Shown here one piece after another: positions 52,867 to 61,314 of a stretch of 64,000 bases of DNA. The notes beneath the pieces were generated by a model. The model was given only the letters and a program-made list of their open reading frames with translations, had not been told where the DNA came from and searched no databases. Numbering within the stretch: position 1 is the first letter of the stretch; the number at the start of each line of letters is the position of its first letter. The DNA is from Rhizobium sp. Root1220 (GTDB lineage: Bacteria; Pseudomonadota; Alphaproteobacteria; Rhizobiales; Rhizobiaceae), in assembly GCF_001426265.1 (NCBI RefSeq), contig NZ_LMDG01000033.1, positions 186,001 through 250,000 of the forward strand, in the 5' to 3' direction. The position numbers and the translations under genes were made by a program.

Positions 52867-53754
52867 ATGACCGAAATTCACGAATTTGCCGGCAGGACAC
52901 TTTCCGATACCAGTTCCGCGCTCGGCGAGGGCCCAACTTACGATCCAGACACGAACACGGTCTGGTGGTTCAATATTCTCGGCAAGGAATTGCATGAGCT
53001 GAACCTTTCGACAGACGAGAAGAAGGTTCACGCGCTGCCGATGATGGCAAGCGTGCTCGCGCGCATCGACGCCCGGCGGCAGCTGCTTGCGACGGAACAG
53101 GGCCTTTTCGTGCGCGACACCGCAAACGGCAACCTCACCTTCTATGCCGCATTGGAAAACGACAAGCCGGAAAACCGCTCGAACGACGGGCGCACGCATA
53201 TATCGGGCGCGCTGTGGATCGGCACGATGAGCAAGCGGGCAGAAACGCGTGCAGGCGCAATCTACCATGTTGCCGCCGGCAAGGTGACCAAGCTCTTCGA
53301 CGGGATCAGCATTCCGAACTCGATCTGCTTCTCTCCGGACGGCTCGACGGGCTACTTCACCGACACGCGGCTGAGCCGGCTGATGCGGGTGATGGTGGAC
53401 CCGCAGACCGGGTTGCCGACAGGCGAGCCGATCGTGCTCGTCGATACCATGGACGAAACGGGCGGCATCGACGGCTCGGTGGTCGACGCCGATGGATACA
53501 TCTGGAATGCCCGCTGGGGTGCCGGTTCGGTGGACCGCTACAGCCCGGACGGACTACGGCTTGCACGATACAAGGTTCCCGCGGCGCAGCCGTCCTGCCC
53601 GGCCTTCGTTGGCCCTAATGGCGACCGCCTCGCCGTGACGACGGCCTGGGAAGGCCTCGATGACGACGCCCGCTCAACACAACCCCAGGCTGGGGCACTT
53701 CTTGAACTCGGCATCACGGTCAAGGGTATTTTCGATCCTCCTTACGTGATCTGA
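52867..53754 (+). CDS. SMP-30/gluconolactonase family lactonase
   Basis: A 295-residue six-bladed beta-propeller lactonase that would open the sugar lactone made by the SDR. Key stretches are LGEGPTYDPDTNTVWWFNILG (metal Glu of the first blade), ENRSNDGRTHISGALWIGTM, NSICFSPDGSTGYFTDT and ETGGIDGSVVDADGYIWNARWGAG. Metal ligands Glu, Asn and Asp are present. The usual DPxGRFW is THISGALW. It is last in the operon and is followed by a strong terminator. Confidence 0.9.
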   Translation: MTEIHEFAGRTLSDTSSALGEGPTYDPDTNTVWWFNILGKELHELNLSTDEKKVHALPMMASVLARIDARRQLLATEQGLFVRDTANGNLTFYAALENDKPENRSNDGRTHISGALWIGTMSKRAETRAGAIYHVAAGKVTKLFDGISIPNSICFSPDGSTGYFTDTRLSRLMRVMVDPQTGLPTGEPIVLVDTMDETGGIDGSVVDADGYIWNARWGAGSVDRYSPDGLRLARYKVPAAQPSCPAFVGPNGDRLAVTTAWEGLDDDARSTQPQAGALLELGITVKGIFDPPYVI

Positions 53755-53777
53755 AACCCACCTGCGCGAGACCGCGG

Positions 53778-53804
53778 AAGGCGCCTCAATGTGGCGCCTT
53801 TTTT
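53778..53804 (+). terminator. Rho-independent terminator of the sugar operon
   Basis: AAGGCGCC, 7-base loop, GGCGCCTT and then TTTT, 23 bases after the lactonase stop. Confidence 0.92.
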
Positions 53805-53892
53805 GTCTTCCCCGTTGGTAGTGCACCCGATTGTCACAACGTTTGCGATAAAAGTTCCATGAAAATCGGACGCCTTTTCGTTGATTTTTCTC

Positions 53893-53917
53893 GGAACCAA
53901 TAGCCAACCCATTCATT
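53893..53917 (+). promoter_or_regulatory. EcfG-like promoter before the PRC-barrel gene (weak)
   Basis: GGAAC at 53893-53897, 16 bases, CATT at 53914-53917. This fits the looser rhizobial RpoE2 pattern GGAAC-N18-TT with one change from CGTT. A second GGAAC at 53925 has CGCT 17 bases on. The gene start is about 90 bases downstream. Confidence 0.4.
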
Positions 53918-54009
53918 TCAATAGGGAACCGGTCAGGTACAGACGCCGCTTAACATGGGCGGCACCCGACTAGAGATCACTCGTGAAATACAATGAAGGT
54001 AGGTTCGAA

Positions 54010-54618
54010 ATGACACGCAAACTTCTGACGACCGTTGCCGCTGGCGCCTTGTTTGCCACGGCTTTCGCACCGGCAGCATTCTCGCAGAGTGCAACCCAGC
54101 CGGCTACCCCTGGCACACCCGCAACGCAGGCCGCACCGGTGGATTCGGCAGCGCCGAAGGTTCCGGATGCTAGTGCTCCGGCAGGTGACGCAGCGCAAGC
54201 ACCGGCACCGGCTGCCTCCACAGACATGACGCAGGCTGGCGGCAGCTATTTGACAGAGCAGGCCGCCGACCAGATCAGTGCCAACACCTATATCGGCCAG
54301 TCGGTCTACAACGGCCAGAACGAAAGTATCGGTAGCGTCAACGACCTGATCATGAAAAAGGACGGCGGACTTGTTGCCGCAATCATCGGTGTCGGTGGTT
54401 TCCTTGGCATCGCCGAAAAGAACGTGGCGGTACCGATGGACAAGATCACGGTGGCACAGAACACCGAGGATGGCAGCGTCAAGCTGACAACCTCCGATTC
54501 GGTGGAATCGCTGAAGGCGGCGCCTGAATTCAAGACGCTCCAGATGCAGTCGGCTGAAAAGGCGCCCGCCCCGGGTACCATGGACAGCACGGCAACGGGG
54601 TCCACGACCAACAACTAG
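54010..54618 (+). CDS. Exported PRC-barrel domain protein
   Basis: A 202-residue protein with a signal peptide (MTRKLLTTVAAGALFATAFAPAAFSQ), a Pro/Ala-rich linker (30-75) and a PRC-barrel domain (NTYIGQSVYNGQNESIGSVNDLIMKKDGGLVAAIIGVGGFLGIAEKNVAVPMDKI). PRC barrels bind RNA, protein or small molecules in different contexts; here the protein is periplasmic or outer-membrane. AAGGTAGG precedes the ATG; an in-frame upstream ATG at 53983 would disrupt the signal peptide. A weak EcfG-like promoter suggests a stress role. Confidence 0.85.
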   Translation: MTRKLLTTVAAGALFATAFAPAAFSQSATQPATPGTPATQAAPVDSAAPKVPDASAPAGDAAQAPAPAASTDMTQAGGSYLTEQAADQISANTYIGQSVYNGQNESIGSVNDLIMKKDGGLVAAIIGVGGFLGIAEKNVAVPMDKITVAQNTEDGSVKLTTSDSVESLKAAPEFKTLQMQSAEKAPAPGTMDSTATGSTTNN

Positions 54619-54646
54619 GATACTGCGCAGTGAGTACCGCGTAACC

Positions 54647-54670
54647 GATGGCGTCCGAAAGGGCGCCGTC
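54647..54670. terminator. Probable terminator between convergent genes
   Basis: A 10 bp stem (GATGGCGTCC, GAAA tetraloop, GGGCGCCGTC with two or three G-U pairs) lies between the PRC-barrel stop (54618) and the GGDEF-EAL stop (54677). No strong T tract follows. Confidence 0.45.
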
Positions 54671-54676
54671 GGCGTT

Positions 54677-56032
54677 TCAGGCGCTTACGCGATCCGTTGC
54701 ATCGTAGTAATTCTCATGCAGGAAGCGCAGCGTTGCGATGCCGTCGGCCGGCTTTCCGAAATGATAGCCCTGCCCCATGCCGCAACCCAGCGCCCGCAGT
54801 TTCACGGCCTCCGAATAATCCTCGATGCCTTCGGCGACGACTTCCAGGTCCAGGCCTTCGCACATCGTCAGGATAGCCTTGATGATGTGTTCCGAGGCTC
54901 GGTCGGAGTTGATCCGCGAGACGAACGCACGGTCGATCTTGATCTTGTCGAACATGAAGTCGCGCAGGCGGCCGAGGCTCGACTGTCCGGTGCCGAAGTC
55001 ATCCAGCGAGATGCGCACGCCGGCCTGGCGCAGATCGGCGATGATGCGGTTTGCCGTATCGGCCGATCCCATAACGGCGGTCTCGGTGATTTCCAGTTCA
55101 AGACGATGCGGATCGAAGCCGACGCGGCCGAGGATGGAGAGGATGCTGCTGCTGGTACCGGGATCCATCAACTGGGCCGAAGAGAGGTTGAACGACAGGA
55201 ACAGCTCGCGCGGCCAGCTCAGCGCGGTTTCCGCCGCCTTGCGGAGCAGCGCTTCCGACAACGCATCGATGAAGCCGCGCTCCTCGGCAAGGGGAACGAA
55301 GACGCCGGGCGAAACGAAGCCAAGATCCGGATCATTCCAGCGTGCAAGAGCTTCGAAGCCAACCACCTGGCTGTTCGAGAGTGCGACGATGGGCTGGAAA
55401 TGCACATCGATTGCGTCGGAGATGATGGCATTGCGCAGCGCCTGCTCAAGCTGCGTCGCACGCTTCATCTCCTGGGCGATCTCGCGGGAATAGACCGTGA
55501 TCTGGCCCCGGCCGCGACGCTTGGAGCGATAGAGTGCGGTTTCGGCGCTTTTCAGCAGGTCTTCATACTCTTCGCCGGCAAACGGGTAGATCGAGAAGCC
55601 GAAGGATGCGGAGAGGCGAACGTTGCGGTCGCCGAGATCGTAAGGGGCCGACAACACCTCGCGGATCATCTGACCGAATTTTTCGGCGCTCGCCCGCTCG
55701 AAGATCAGCGGCAGCACGAAGGCGAATTCATCGCCGTCGTGGCGGGTGACGAGGGCACCATCTGGTATGCATGCCTTCAGCCGATGCGCCACCTGACAGA
55801 GAATTTCGTCGCCGGCCGACGATCCAAAGAGGTCGTTGATGGGCTTGAAAGAATCAAGATTGGCGATGCCGATGGTGAAGGGCGCCGGGTCGCTGGCGCG
55901 CTCCTGGGAAATCTGGGCAATCCGGTCGCGCATGCGGTAGCGGTTGCCAAGCCCGGTCAACGGATCGGTATAGGCCATCGCCTGGAGCTCACTCGGACTT
56001 ACAGGCACCATAGGCTTTTCGGCCGACATCAT
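54677..56032 (-). CDS. GGDEF-EAL protein, likely a c-di-GMP phosphodiesterase
   Basis: A 451-residue soluble protein with GGDEF (about 18-175) and EAL (about 190-440) domains and no sensory or membrane part. The GGDEF half looks inactive: the metal Asp of the DxD site is Asn (ANLDSFKPIND), the signature is DGDEF in RHDGDEF, and the RxxD inhibitory site is missing. The EAL half keeps its catalytic set: GFEALARW, SFNLSSAQLMD, LELEITETAVM, SLDDFGTGQSSL, KIDRAFV and VVAEGIE. It is thus predicted to degrade c-di-GMP. It is 122 bases after the PAS-REC gene on the same strand and may act under its control. Confidence 0.88.
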   Translation of the reverse strand: MMSAEKPMVPVSPSELQAMAYTDPLTGLGNRYRMRDRIAQISQERASDPAPFTIGIANLDSFKPINDLFGSSAGDEILCQVAHRLKACIPDGALVTRHDGDEFAFVLPLIFERASAEKFGQMIREVLSAPYDLGDRNVRLSASFGFSIYPFAGEEYEDLLKSAETALYRSKRRGRGQITVYSREIAQEMKRATQLEQALRNAIISDAIDVHFQPIVALSNSQVVGFEALARWNDPDLGFVSPGVFVPLAEERGFIDALSEALLRKAAETALSWPRELFLSFNLSSAQLMDPGTSSSILSILGRVGFDPHRLELEITETAVMGSADTANRIIADLRQAGVRISLDDFGTGQSSLGRLRDFMFDKIKIDRAFVSRINSDRASEHIIKAILTMCEGLDLEVVAEGIEDYSEAVKLRALGCGMGQGYHFGKPADGIATLRFLHENYYDATDRVSA

Positions 56033-56154
56033 AAATCAGATCCACCCCACCAATGCAGGGGAGAATGGCGGTCAAGTCTTAAAACTTCGATAGGAGACCG
56101 CCCCGAGTGAAACCGCTTTCCATCCCAAAATCTGGGGAGTTGACGGTCAACGCC

Positions 56155-57876
56155 TCATACCCTCGCCCGGGTAAGCTCTGACCCGAGGTGCTTTTGAAAT
56201 ACCGTCTCGAGAATATCCGGGCTGACCGGCTTCATGATCACGTCGTCCATTCCCGCCTTCGCACATTCGGCGCGGTCGCGTTCGAAGGCCTGTGTCAGCA
56301 CACCGATGATCGGCGTCCTCGAGCTTGCGTCTTGCTCCATCTGGCGGATCAGGCGCGCAGCTTCGAAACCGTTGAAACCCGGAAGCGATATGTCCATCAA
56401 CACGATCTTCGGCTTGTGCTCGGTCCAGAGGCGCACGGCCTCGTCACCCGTGGCGGCAATGAGATAGCGGTACCCCAGACCTTCGAGAATCTGCGAAAAG
56501 ACGATCTGGTTGATATCGTTGTCTTCCGCAACGAGCACATCCAGCGAGGTGACCTGCTCGACGGTGGTGATTTCCCAATCGGTATCGATGCCGTCTGCGA
56601 TCGTTCCGCGATTGTTGCGGTTGAAATGGCGGGCGATCTGAAACGTCAGCTCGTTGGCGAGCTGGAACCCGTCCATCACAAGCGCCGGGATGCCGTATTG
56701 CTCGGCAAGCTCAAGGCAACGCATGCCGAGCTGGTTGTCGATGATGAGGAGATCGAGCGAAACGCCTCCGGAGGTCGCAATTTCGAGAAATTGCTCCTCC
56801 TCGCATTCGCCGTGCACCGAACATGCCTCGAAACCGTATTTGGCCAGGGTTCGTAGCGCCGCCCCTTCGGCAACGATATCGGCGGTCACGACCAGGATCT
56901 TGCGGCCCGAGAAATTTTCCGGGACGATTGCTTCCATCGCGGCAGGCTCGCGTCGCTCGCCGCCGCTGTTCATCGGCACATAGGCACGCCGGTAGGAATG
57001 CTTGCTCGATGTCGTGACAGTCGAGGCGAGTTCGAACTCGTCGAGATCAGCGCCATCGCGTGGCAGGTCCTGCATCGTCGAGACAAGGAAATAGCGCCCG
57101 GGTTTTCCAATGCGGTGCTTGCGCGTGACGATGTCGCGCTCGCCACCATCGCGGGCGACCTGCCGTTGGCGGGAGACGGACATCTCTCCGGTCTCCAGGA
57201 CGTGACGGTCGCTTTCCTCGAAGCGCTGCGCAACCTCCGGCGAGAACAGATCGCCACTCTTGCGTCCAAGCACCTCGTCCACCGACGTCTGGAACTTTTC
57301 GCAAAACGCGACATTGACCGCGACGTAGTTGAGATTGCGATCCTTCACGAAGAGGGGAAAAGGCAGGTTGTCGAGGATATCCTCGGTCAGCTGGACCCGT
57401 TCGAGATCCGAGCGCCATTGTTCCTCGCGCTTCTTGTCTTCGGAAATATCGGAGATGACGCAGATCCCGAATCCACTGGCCAGCCGACGCTTGCGGAAGC
57501 TTATCCACCGATCGGCGCCGTGCCGCTCGACCGCTTCGTAGCGTTCGCGCCAATGCGAGGCAATCTTTTGCGACAGCCAATCCTCGCGGCTGAGAGCCGC
57601 TTGCCTGTCCGCCGATTGCGTGCGGATGCCGGTGTCATAGACCGTCCCGAGGAAATCGCGCAGCCGTGTTCCGGGCTTCAGCAGCGCCGACGAAATCGGA
57701 AAGAAATCGAGAACCTGGCGGCTGGCGAAAACCATGTGGTCGGTCTTGTCGTAGACGATGAAAGCGGCGGAAAGACTCTCACAGACCGCGTCGAACAATG
57801 CCGTCTGCAGACTGGATCCAGTCGCAACTTCGTTACTCACAGATGATGTGTCCGCTTTTTCGAAGCCGGCACCCAT
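56155..57876 (-). CDS. PAS-PAS-REC-REC signalling protein without a kinase core
   Basis: A 573-residue cytoplasmic protein. Two PAS-like domains (about 30-145 and 160-275) come first, with DILDNLPFPLFVKDRNLNYVAVN in the second. A degenerate receiver (about 325-420) lacks the acidic pair (VVTADIVAE for VVDDD) but keeps an Asp in LLIIDNQLG. A complete receiver follows (about 446-565): VAEDNDINQ, phospho-acceptor in IVLMDISLPGFNG, GVLTQAF and IMKP. No HisKA or HATPase is present, although the layout matches the ends of hybrid histidine kinases. The ATG at 57876 is chosen; a GTG at 57891 is possible. It may take phosphate from another kinase and act through the adjoining GGDEF-EAL protein. Confidence 0.85.
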   Translation of the reverse strand: MGAGFEKADTSSVSNEVATGSSLQTALFDAVCESLSAAFIVYDKTDHMVFASRQVLDFFPISSALLKPGTRLRDFLGTVYDTGIRTQSADRQAALSREDWLSQKIASHWRERYEAVERHGADRWISFRKRRLASGFGICVISDISEDKKREEQWRSDLERVQLTEDILDNLPFPLFVKDRNLNYVAVNVAFCEKFQTSVDEVLGRKSGDLFSPEVAQRFEESDRHVLETGEMSVSRQRQVARDGGERDIVTRKHRIGKPGRYFLVSTMQDLPRDGADLDEFELASTVTTSSKHSYRRAYVPMNSGGERREPAAMEAIVPENFSGRKILVVTADIVAEGAALRTLAKYGFEACSVHGECEEEQFLEIATSGGVSLDLLIIDNQLGMRCLELAEQYGIPALVMDGFQLANELTFQIARHFNRNNRGTIADGIDTDWEITTVEQVTSLDVLVAEDNDINQIVFSQILEGLGYRYLIAATGDEAVRLWTEHKPKIVLMDISLPGFNGFEAARLIRQMEQDASSRTPIIGVLTQAFERDRAECAKAGMDDVIMKPVSPDILETVFQKHLGSELTRARV

Positions 57877-58052
57877 TCCCACGCGTCCCACATATGTCCG
57901 ATTGAAGAGTATCTTCGGAGGTAAGCCGCAAAATGCCAGCTTTGTCTTAAGGCGCGCTTAACATTAAGCAGCCGGATTCCGATGCTGGACAAGCCGTCTC
58001 AGCTTGCGCTTTCGCCCTTCCCTCCGGCCGGCGAATCCAAGAGAATGGGATC

Positions 58053-59870
58053 ATGGCAATAAGACAGCTTTCCGAAACCCTGATCAACCAGATTGCCGCC
58101 GGCGAAGTCATCGAACGCCCGGCGAGCGCTGCGAAGGAATTGATCGAGAACGCACTGGATGCAGGCGCAACGCGCATCGAGATAGCGACATCCGGCGGCG
58201 GCAAGAGTCTGCTGCGGGTTTCCGACAACGGCTCCGGCATGGACACCCTCGACCTTGAGCTGGCGGTGCGGCGTCACTGTACGTCGAAGATCTCCGATAC
58301 GCTGGACGATATCCGCACGCTCGGCTTTCGCGGCGAAGCATTGCCGTCGATCGGCTCGGTGGCGCGGCTCAGCATTTCCAGCCGACGCAGGGACAGCGCC
58401 GGCGGCAACGAAATCGCGGTCGCTGGCGGCAAGATCACCCATATCAGGCCGTCGGCCGCCAATCCCGGCACCATCGTCGAGGTCCGCGACCTTTTCTTCG
58501 CCACGCCCGCCCGGCTGAAATTCCTGAAGACCGAGAAGGCAGAGGCGGCGGCGATCACCGAGGTCGTCAAGCGGATGGCGATCGCCTTTCCCGGCGTGCG
58601 CTTCGTACTGTCGGGCACGGATCGAACGACGCTGGAGTTTCCGGCGACCGGCGACGACCATCTGGCGCGCATGGCGCAAATCCTCGGCAAGGATTTCAGG
58701 GACAATGCGATCGAACTCGACGCCGAGCGCGAGGGCATATCGCTGACCGGCTTTACCGGTGTTCCAACGTTCAACCGCGGCAATTCGGCTCATCAGTACG
58801 CCTTCGTCAACGGTCGTCCGGTGCAGGACAAGCTCATTCTTTCGGCCATTCGCGGCGCCTATGCGGAGACGATCCCGTCGGGGCGCTATCCCGTCGCGGT
58901 GCTGTCGCTGGCGCTTGACCCTGCCCTGGTCGACGTCAACGTTCATCCGGCAAAATCGGACGTGCGGTTCCGCGATCCTCAACTGGTGCGCGGCCTGATT
59001 ATAGGCGCGATACGCCAGGCGCTGGCGCGCGATGGAAGTCGCGCTGCGACGACCGGTGGCGACGGCATGTTGCGGGCCTTCCGGCCCGGTTACCAGGCGA
59101 GCCCGCAACAACCACAGCAACCCTGGTCGGCCGCCACATCGCCCTCCCGGCCGTTTTATCAGGGTGTTGGGAACGGGTTTGGCGAGCGCCCGCAAGCCTC
59201 CTTCGATGGCCTTGTATCGCCAACCGCACGAAGCGAGGCTCCAACTTTTTCGCCTACGCCGTCCGCACCCGAAACCGAGGCGCCTACCCGCTATCCGTTG
59301 GGCGCCGCCCGCGCACAGATTCACGAAAACTATATCGTCGCGCAGACCGACGATGGCCTTGTCATCGTCGACCAGCACGCGGCCCACGAACGTCTGGTTT
59401 TCGAGGCGATGCGCAAGGCGCTGCATTCGAAGCGGCTCGCCTCGCAGGTGCTGCTCATTCCCGAAATTGTCGACCTGCCTGAGGAGGATTGCGATCGATT
59501 GATGCAGTTCTCGTCGGAATTGGGCGAACTCGGACTCGCCATCGAACGCTTCGGACCCGGCGCTATCGCGGTGCGGGAAACGCCGGCGATGCTTGGCGAA
59601 GTCGATGCGTCCGGGCTCATTCGGCAACTCGCCGACGAGATTGCCGAATGGGATACCGCATCCGGCCTCGCCGCCAAGCTCGAGTATGTCGCGGCGACCA
59701 TGGCTTGCCATGGATCGGTTCGCTCCGGGCGGCGGCTGCGTCCCGAAGAGATGAACGCACTTCTTCGCCAGATGGAAGTGACGCCAGGCTCAGGCCAATG
59801 CAATCACGGCCGCCCGACCTTTATCGAGCTAAAGCTTTCGGATATCGAGCGGCTGTTCGGACGGAGCTGA
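58053..59870 (+). CDS. mutL: DNA mismatch repair protein MutL
   Basis: Mismatch repair protein linking MutS recognition to strand nicking. The 605-residue protein has GHKL ATPase motifs (ELIENALDAGA, SDNGSGMD, LGFRGEALPSIGSVA) in the first 330 residues, a linker rich in Pro and Ser, and the MutL C-terminal domain. The endonuclease motif DQHAAHERLVFE fits DQHA(x)2E(x)4E, and GQCNHGRPTF is the CxHGRP element. This fits organisms that lack MutH, so this MutL most likely makes its own nick. It is 66 bases before the DUF2093 gene. Confidence 0.96.
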   Translation: MAIRQLSETLINQIAAGEVIERPASAAKELIENALDAGATRIEIATSGGGKSLLRVSDNGSGMDTLDLELAVRRHCTSKISDTLDDIRTLGFRGEALPSIGSVARLSISSRRRDSAGGNEIAVAGGKITHIRPSAANPGTIVEVRDLFFATPARLKFLKTEKAEAAAITEVVKRMAIAFPGVRFVLSGTDRTTLEFPATGDDHLARMAQILGKDFRDNAIELDAEREGISLTGFTGVPTFNRGNSAHQYAFVNGRPVQDKLILSAIRGAYAETIPSGRYPVAVLSLALDPALVDVNVHPAKSDVRFRDPQLVRGLIIGAIRQALARDGSRAATTGGDGMLRAFRPGYQASPQQPQQPWSAATSPSRPFYQGVGNGFGERPQASFDGLVSPTARSEAPTFSPTPSAPETEAPTRYPLGAARAQIHENYIVAQTDDGLVIVDQHAAHERLVFEAMRKALHSKRLASQVLLIPEIVDLPEEDCDRLMQFSSELGELGLAIERFGPGAIAVRETPAMLGEVDASGLIRQLADEIAEWDTASGLAAKLEYVAATMACHGSVRSGRRLRPEEMNALLRQMEVTPGSGQCNHGRPTFIELKLSDIERLFGRS

Positions 59871-59936
59871 AAAAGCTGGAAATGCTGGCTGGGTCGGGTT
59901 ATGGCAGGGGATAGCTGACCGCAAGGAATGGAGCGA

Positions 59937-60167
59937 ATGAATTTGTTCGAAGGGCATGGAAACCGCGAGGCGCAGATCCGGTATCTCGATGCGGACTTTC
60001 AGATCCTGTCGCCAGGCTCTTATGTCATCTGCGCCATCACCGGCAAGCAGATCGCCCTGGACGAACTACGCTATTGGAGCGTCGCGCGACAGGAGCCCTA
60101 TGCCGATGCCGTGGCGTCGCTGGAAGCCGATAAGCGTGCCGGCGTTCTGCCAAACCAGAAGCGCTAG
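59937..60167 (+). CDS. DUF2093 domain protein
   Basis: A 76-residue protein, MNLFEGHGNREAQIRYLDADFQILSPGSYVICAITGKQIALDELRYWSVARQEPYADAVAS, matching the DUF2093 family, which is widespread in Rhizobiales and of unknown function. The ATG at 59937 is preferred to the one at 59928 because the upstream AAGGA then has a proper spacing. It lies downstream of mutL on the same strand and converges with lpxK, whose stop is only 3 bases away. Confidence 0.88.
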   Translation: MNLFEGHGNREAQIRYLDADFQILSPGSYVICAITGKQIALDELRYWSVARQEPYADAVASLEADKRAGVLPNQKR

Positions 60168-60170
60168 CCG

Positions 60171-61208
60171 CTAGACCTTCTTCTCCTTGAGACGCCGTTC
60201 GCGGCAAGCATCGATCGCCCGGTCGATGATCAGCTTGGGCGCCAGGTGGTCTTCGAACGCCATCTCGACCTCGATGACCCGGCATTTTCCGGCAAGTTGC
60301 TCGGCTTTGCCATGATGGCCGGCGAGACGCACGAAATCCTTCGATGTCGTGACGATCTGCAGATTGTCGCGTTCGGCTGTCGAGATGATATCGTCGATCT
60401 CGTCGTCAGCCAGATGCTCGTGATCGCCGAAGGATCGGCTCGCGGCGATATGCGCGCCCAGCGATTCGACCGTCCTAAAGAATTTTGACGGATCGGCGAT
60501 GCCGGCGAAGGCAAGCACGCTGCGCCCTGCCAGGTCTGCTCCGTCGCAGACCTTCAGGGACGCCGTGAAATAGGGCTTGGCTGCACGCGCGGCAATCCGA
60601 ACGATCTTGTCCGCCGCCACACCGCTTCCGACCTTCACCAGAGCCGTTGCGTAGCGCAGCTGCAGGCGGATGGGCGCTCGCACCGGACCGCCGGGAACGA
60701 TATGACCGTTGCCCAGCCCACGTGACGCATCGATCACGAGCAGCGCATAATCGATCGCAATGCGCGCGCTCTGGAAACCGTCATCCATGATGATCAGGTC
60801 GGCGCCTTCCTTGACGAGACGCTCGGCGCCTTCAACGCGGCGGCGAGAGATCACCGTCAGGGCCTCACGTGCCAAAAGGAGCGGCTCGTCGCCGACTGCA
60901 ACCGCACGGTGATGCTCCGGATCAACGACGGTGGTAACATCGAGCGAGCCGCTATAGCCCCGGCTGAGAAAACCGGGCTTCAAGCCCCTTGCCTTTGCAG
61001 CACGGGCGATGGTCAGCGCCGTTGGCGTCTTGCCGGCACCGCCGACGGTGAAGTTGCCGACGCAGATGACCGGAACAGCGACGGAGACGCGCTTGGCGTG
61101 CGTCATGCGGTAGCCGGAAATACGGCCATAGAGGAAGGAAATCGGATAGAGCGTCCAGGCACGCCAATCGGCCTTCGACCACCAGAAGGGTGGCGCTTCG
61201 GATACCAT
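60171..61208 (-). CDS. lpxK: Tetraacyldisaccharide 4'-kinase
   Basis: Phosphorylates the 4' position of the lipid A precursor disaccharide at the inner membrane. The 345-residue protein has the Walker A ICVGNFTVGGAGKTPTALTIAR, LIIMDDGFQSARI (the D-D motif) and NGHIVPGGPVRAP. The start MVSEAPPFWWSKADWRAWTLYP at 61208 gives a membrane-binding N-terminus; a longer frame is not used. It belongs to the minus-strand cluster DUF4170, waaA, HAD hydrolase, lpxK. Confidence 0.95.
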   Translation of the reverse strand: MVSEAPPFWWSKADWRAWTLYPISFLYGRISGYRMTHAKRVSVAVPVICVGNFTVGGAGKTPTALTIARAAKARGLKPGFLSRGYSGSLDVTTVVDPEHHRAVAVGDEPLLLAREALTVISRRRVEGAERLVKEGADLIIMDDGFQSARIAIDYALLVIDASRGLGNGHIVPGGPVRAPIRLQLRYATALVKVGSGVAADKIVRIAARAAKPYFTASLKVCDGADLAGRSVLAFAGIADPSKFFRTVESLGAHIAASRSFGDHEHLADDEIDDIISTAERDNLQIVTTSKDFVRLAGHHGKAEQLAGKCRVIEVEMAFEDHLAPKLIIDRAIDACRERRLKEKKV

Positions 61209-61314
61209 TCTTCCCGTCCTGCCTCTCGAACCCTTGGCATCATGCCGGCGGGTTTTGTCCTTAACCGGGCGGAAAGAGAAGGCAATTTTCAAGAAAAAGC
61301 AAGCCCTTGCTAGG

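Noticed and set aside
57999..59711. A 570-codon open frame antisense to mutL
   Set aside because: It lies wholly opposite mutL, whose motifs are unmistakable. High G+C makes such long shadow frames common.
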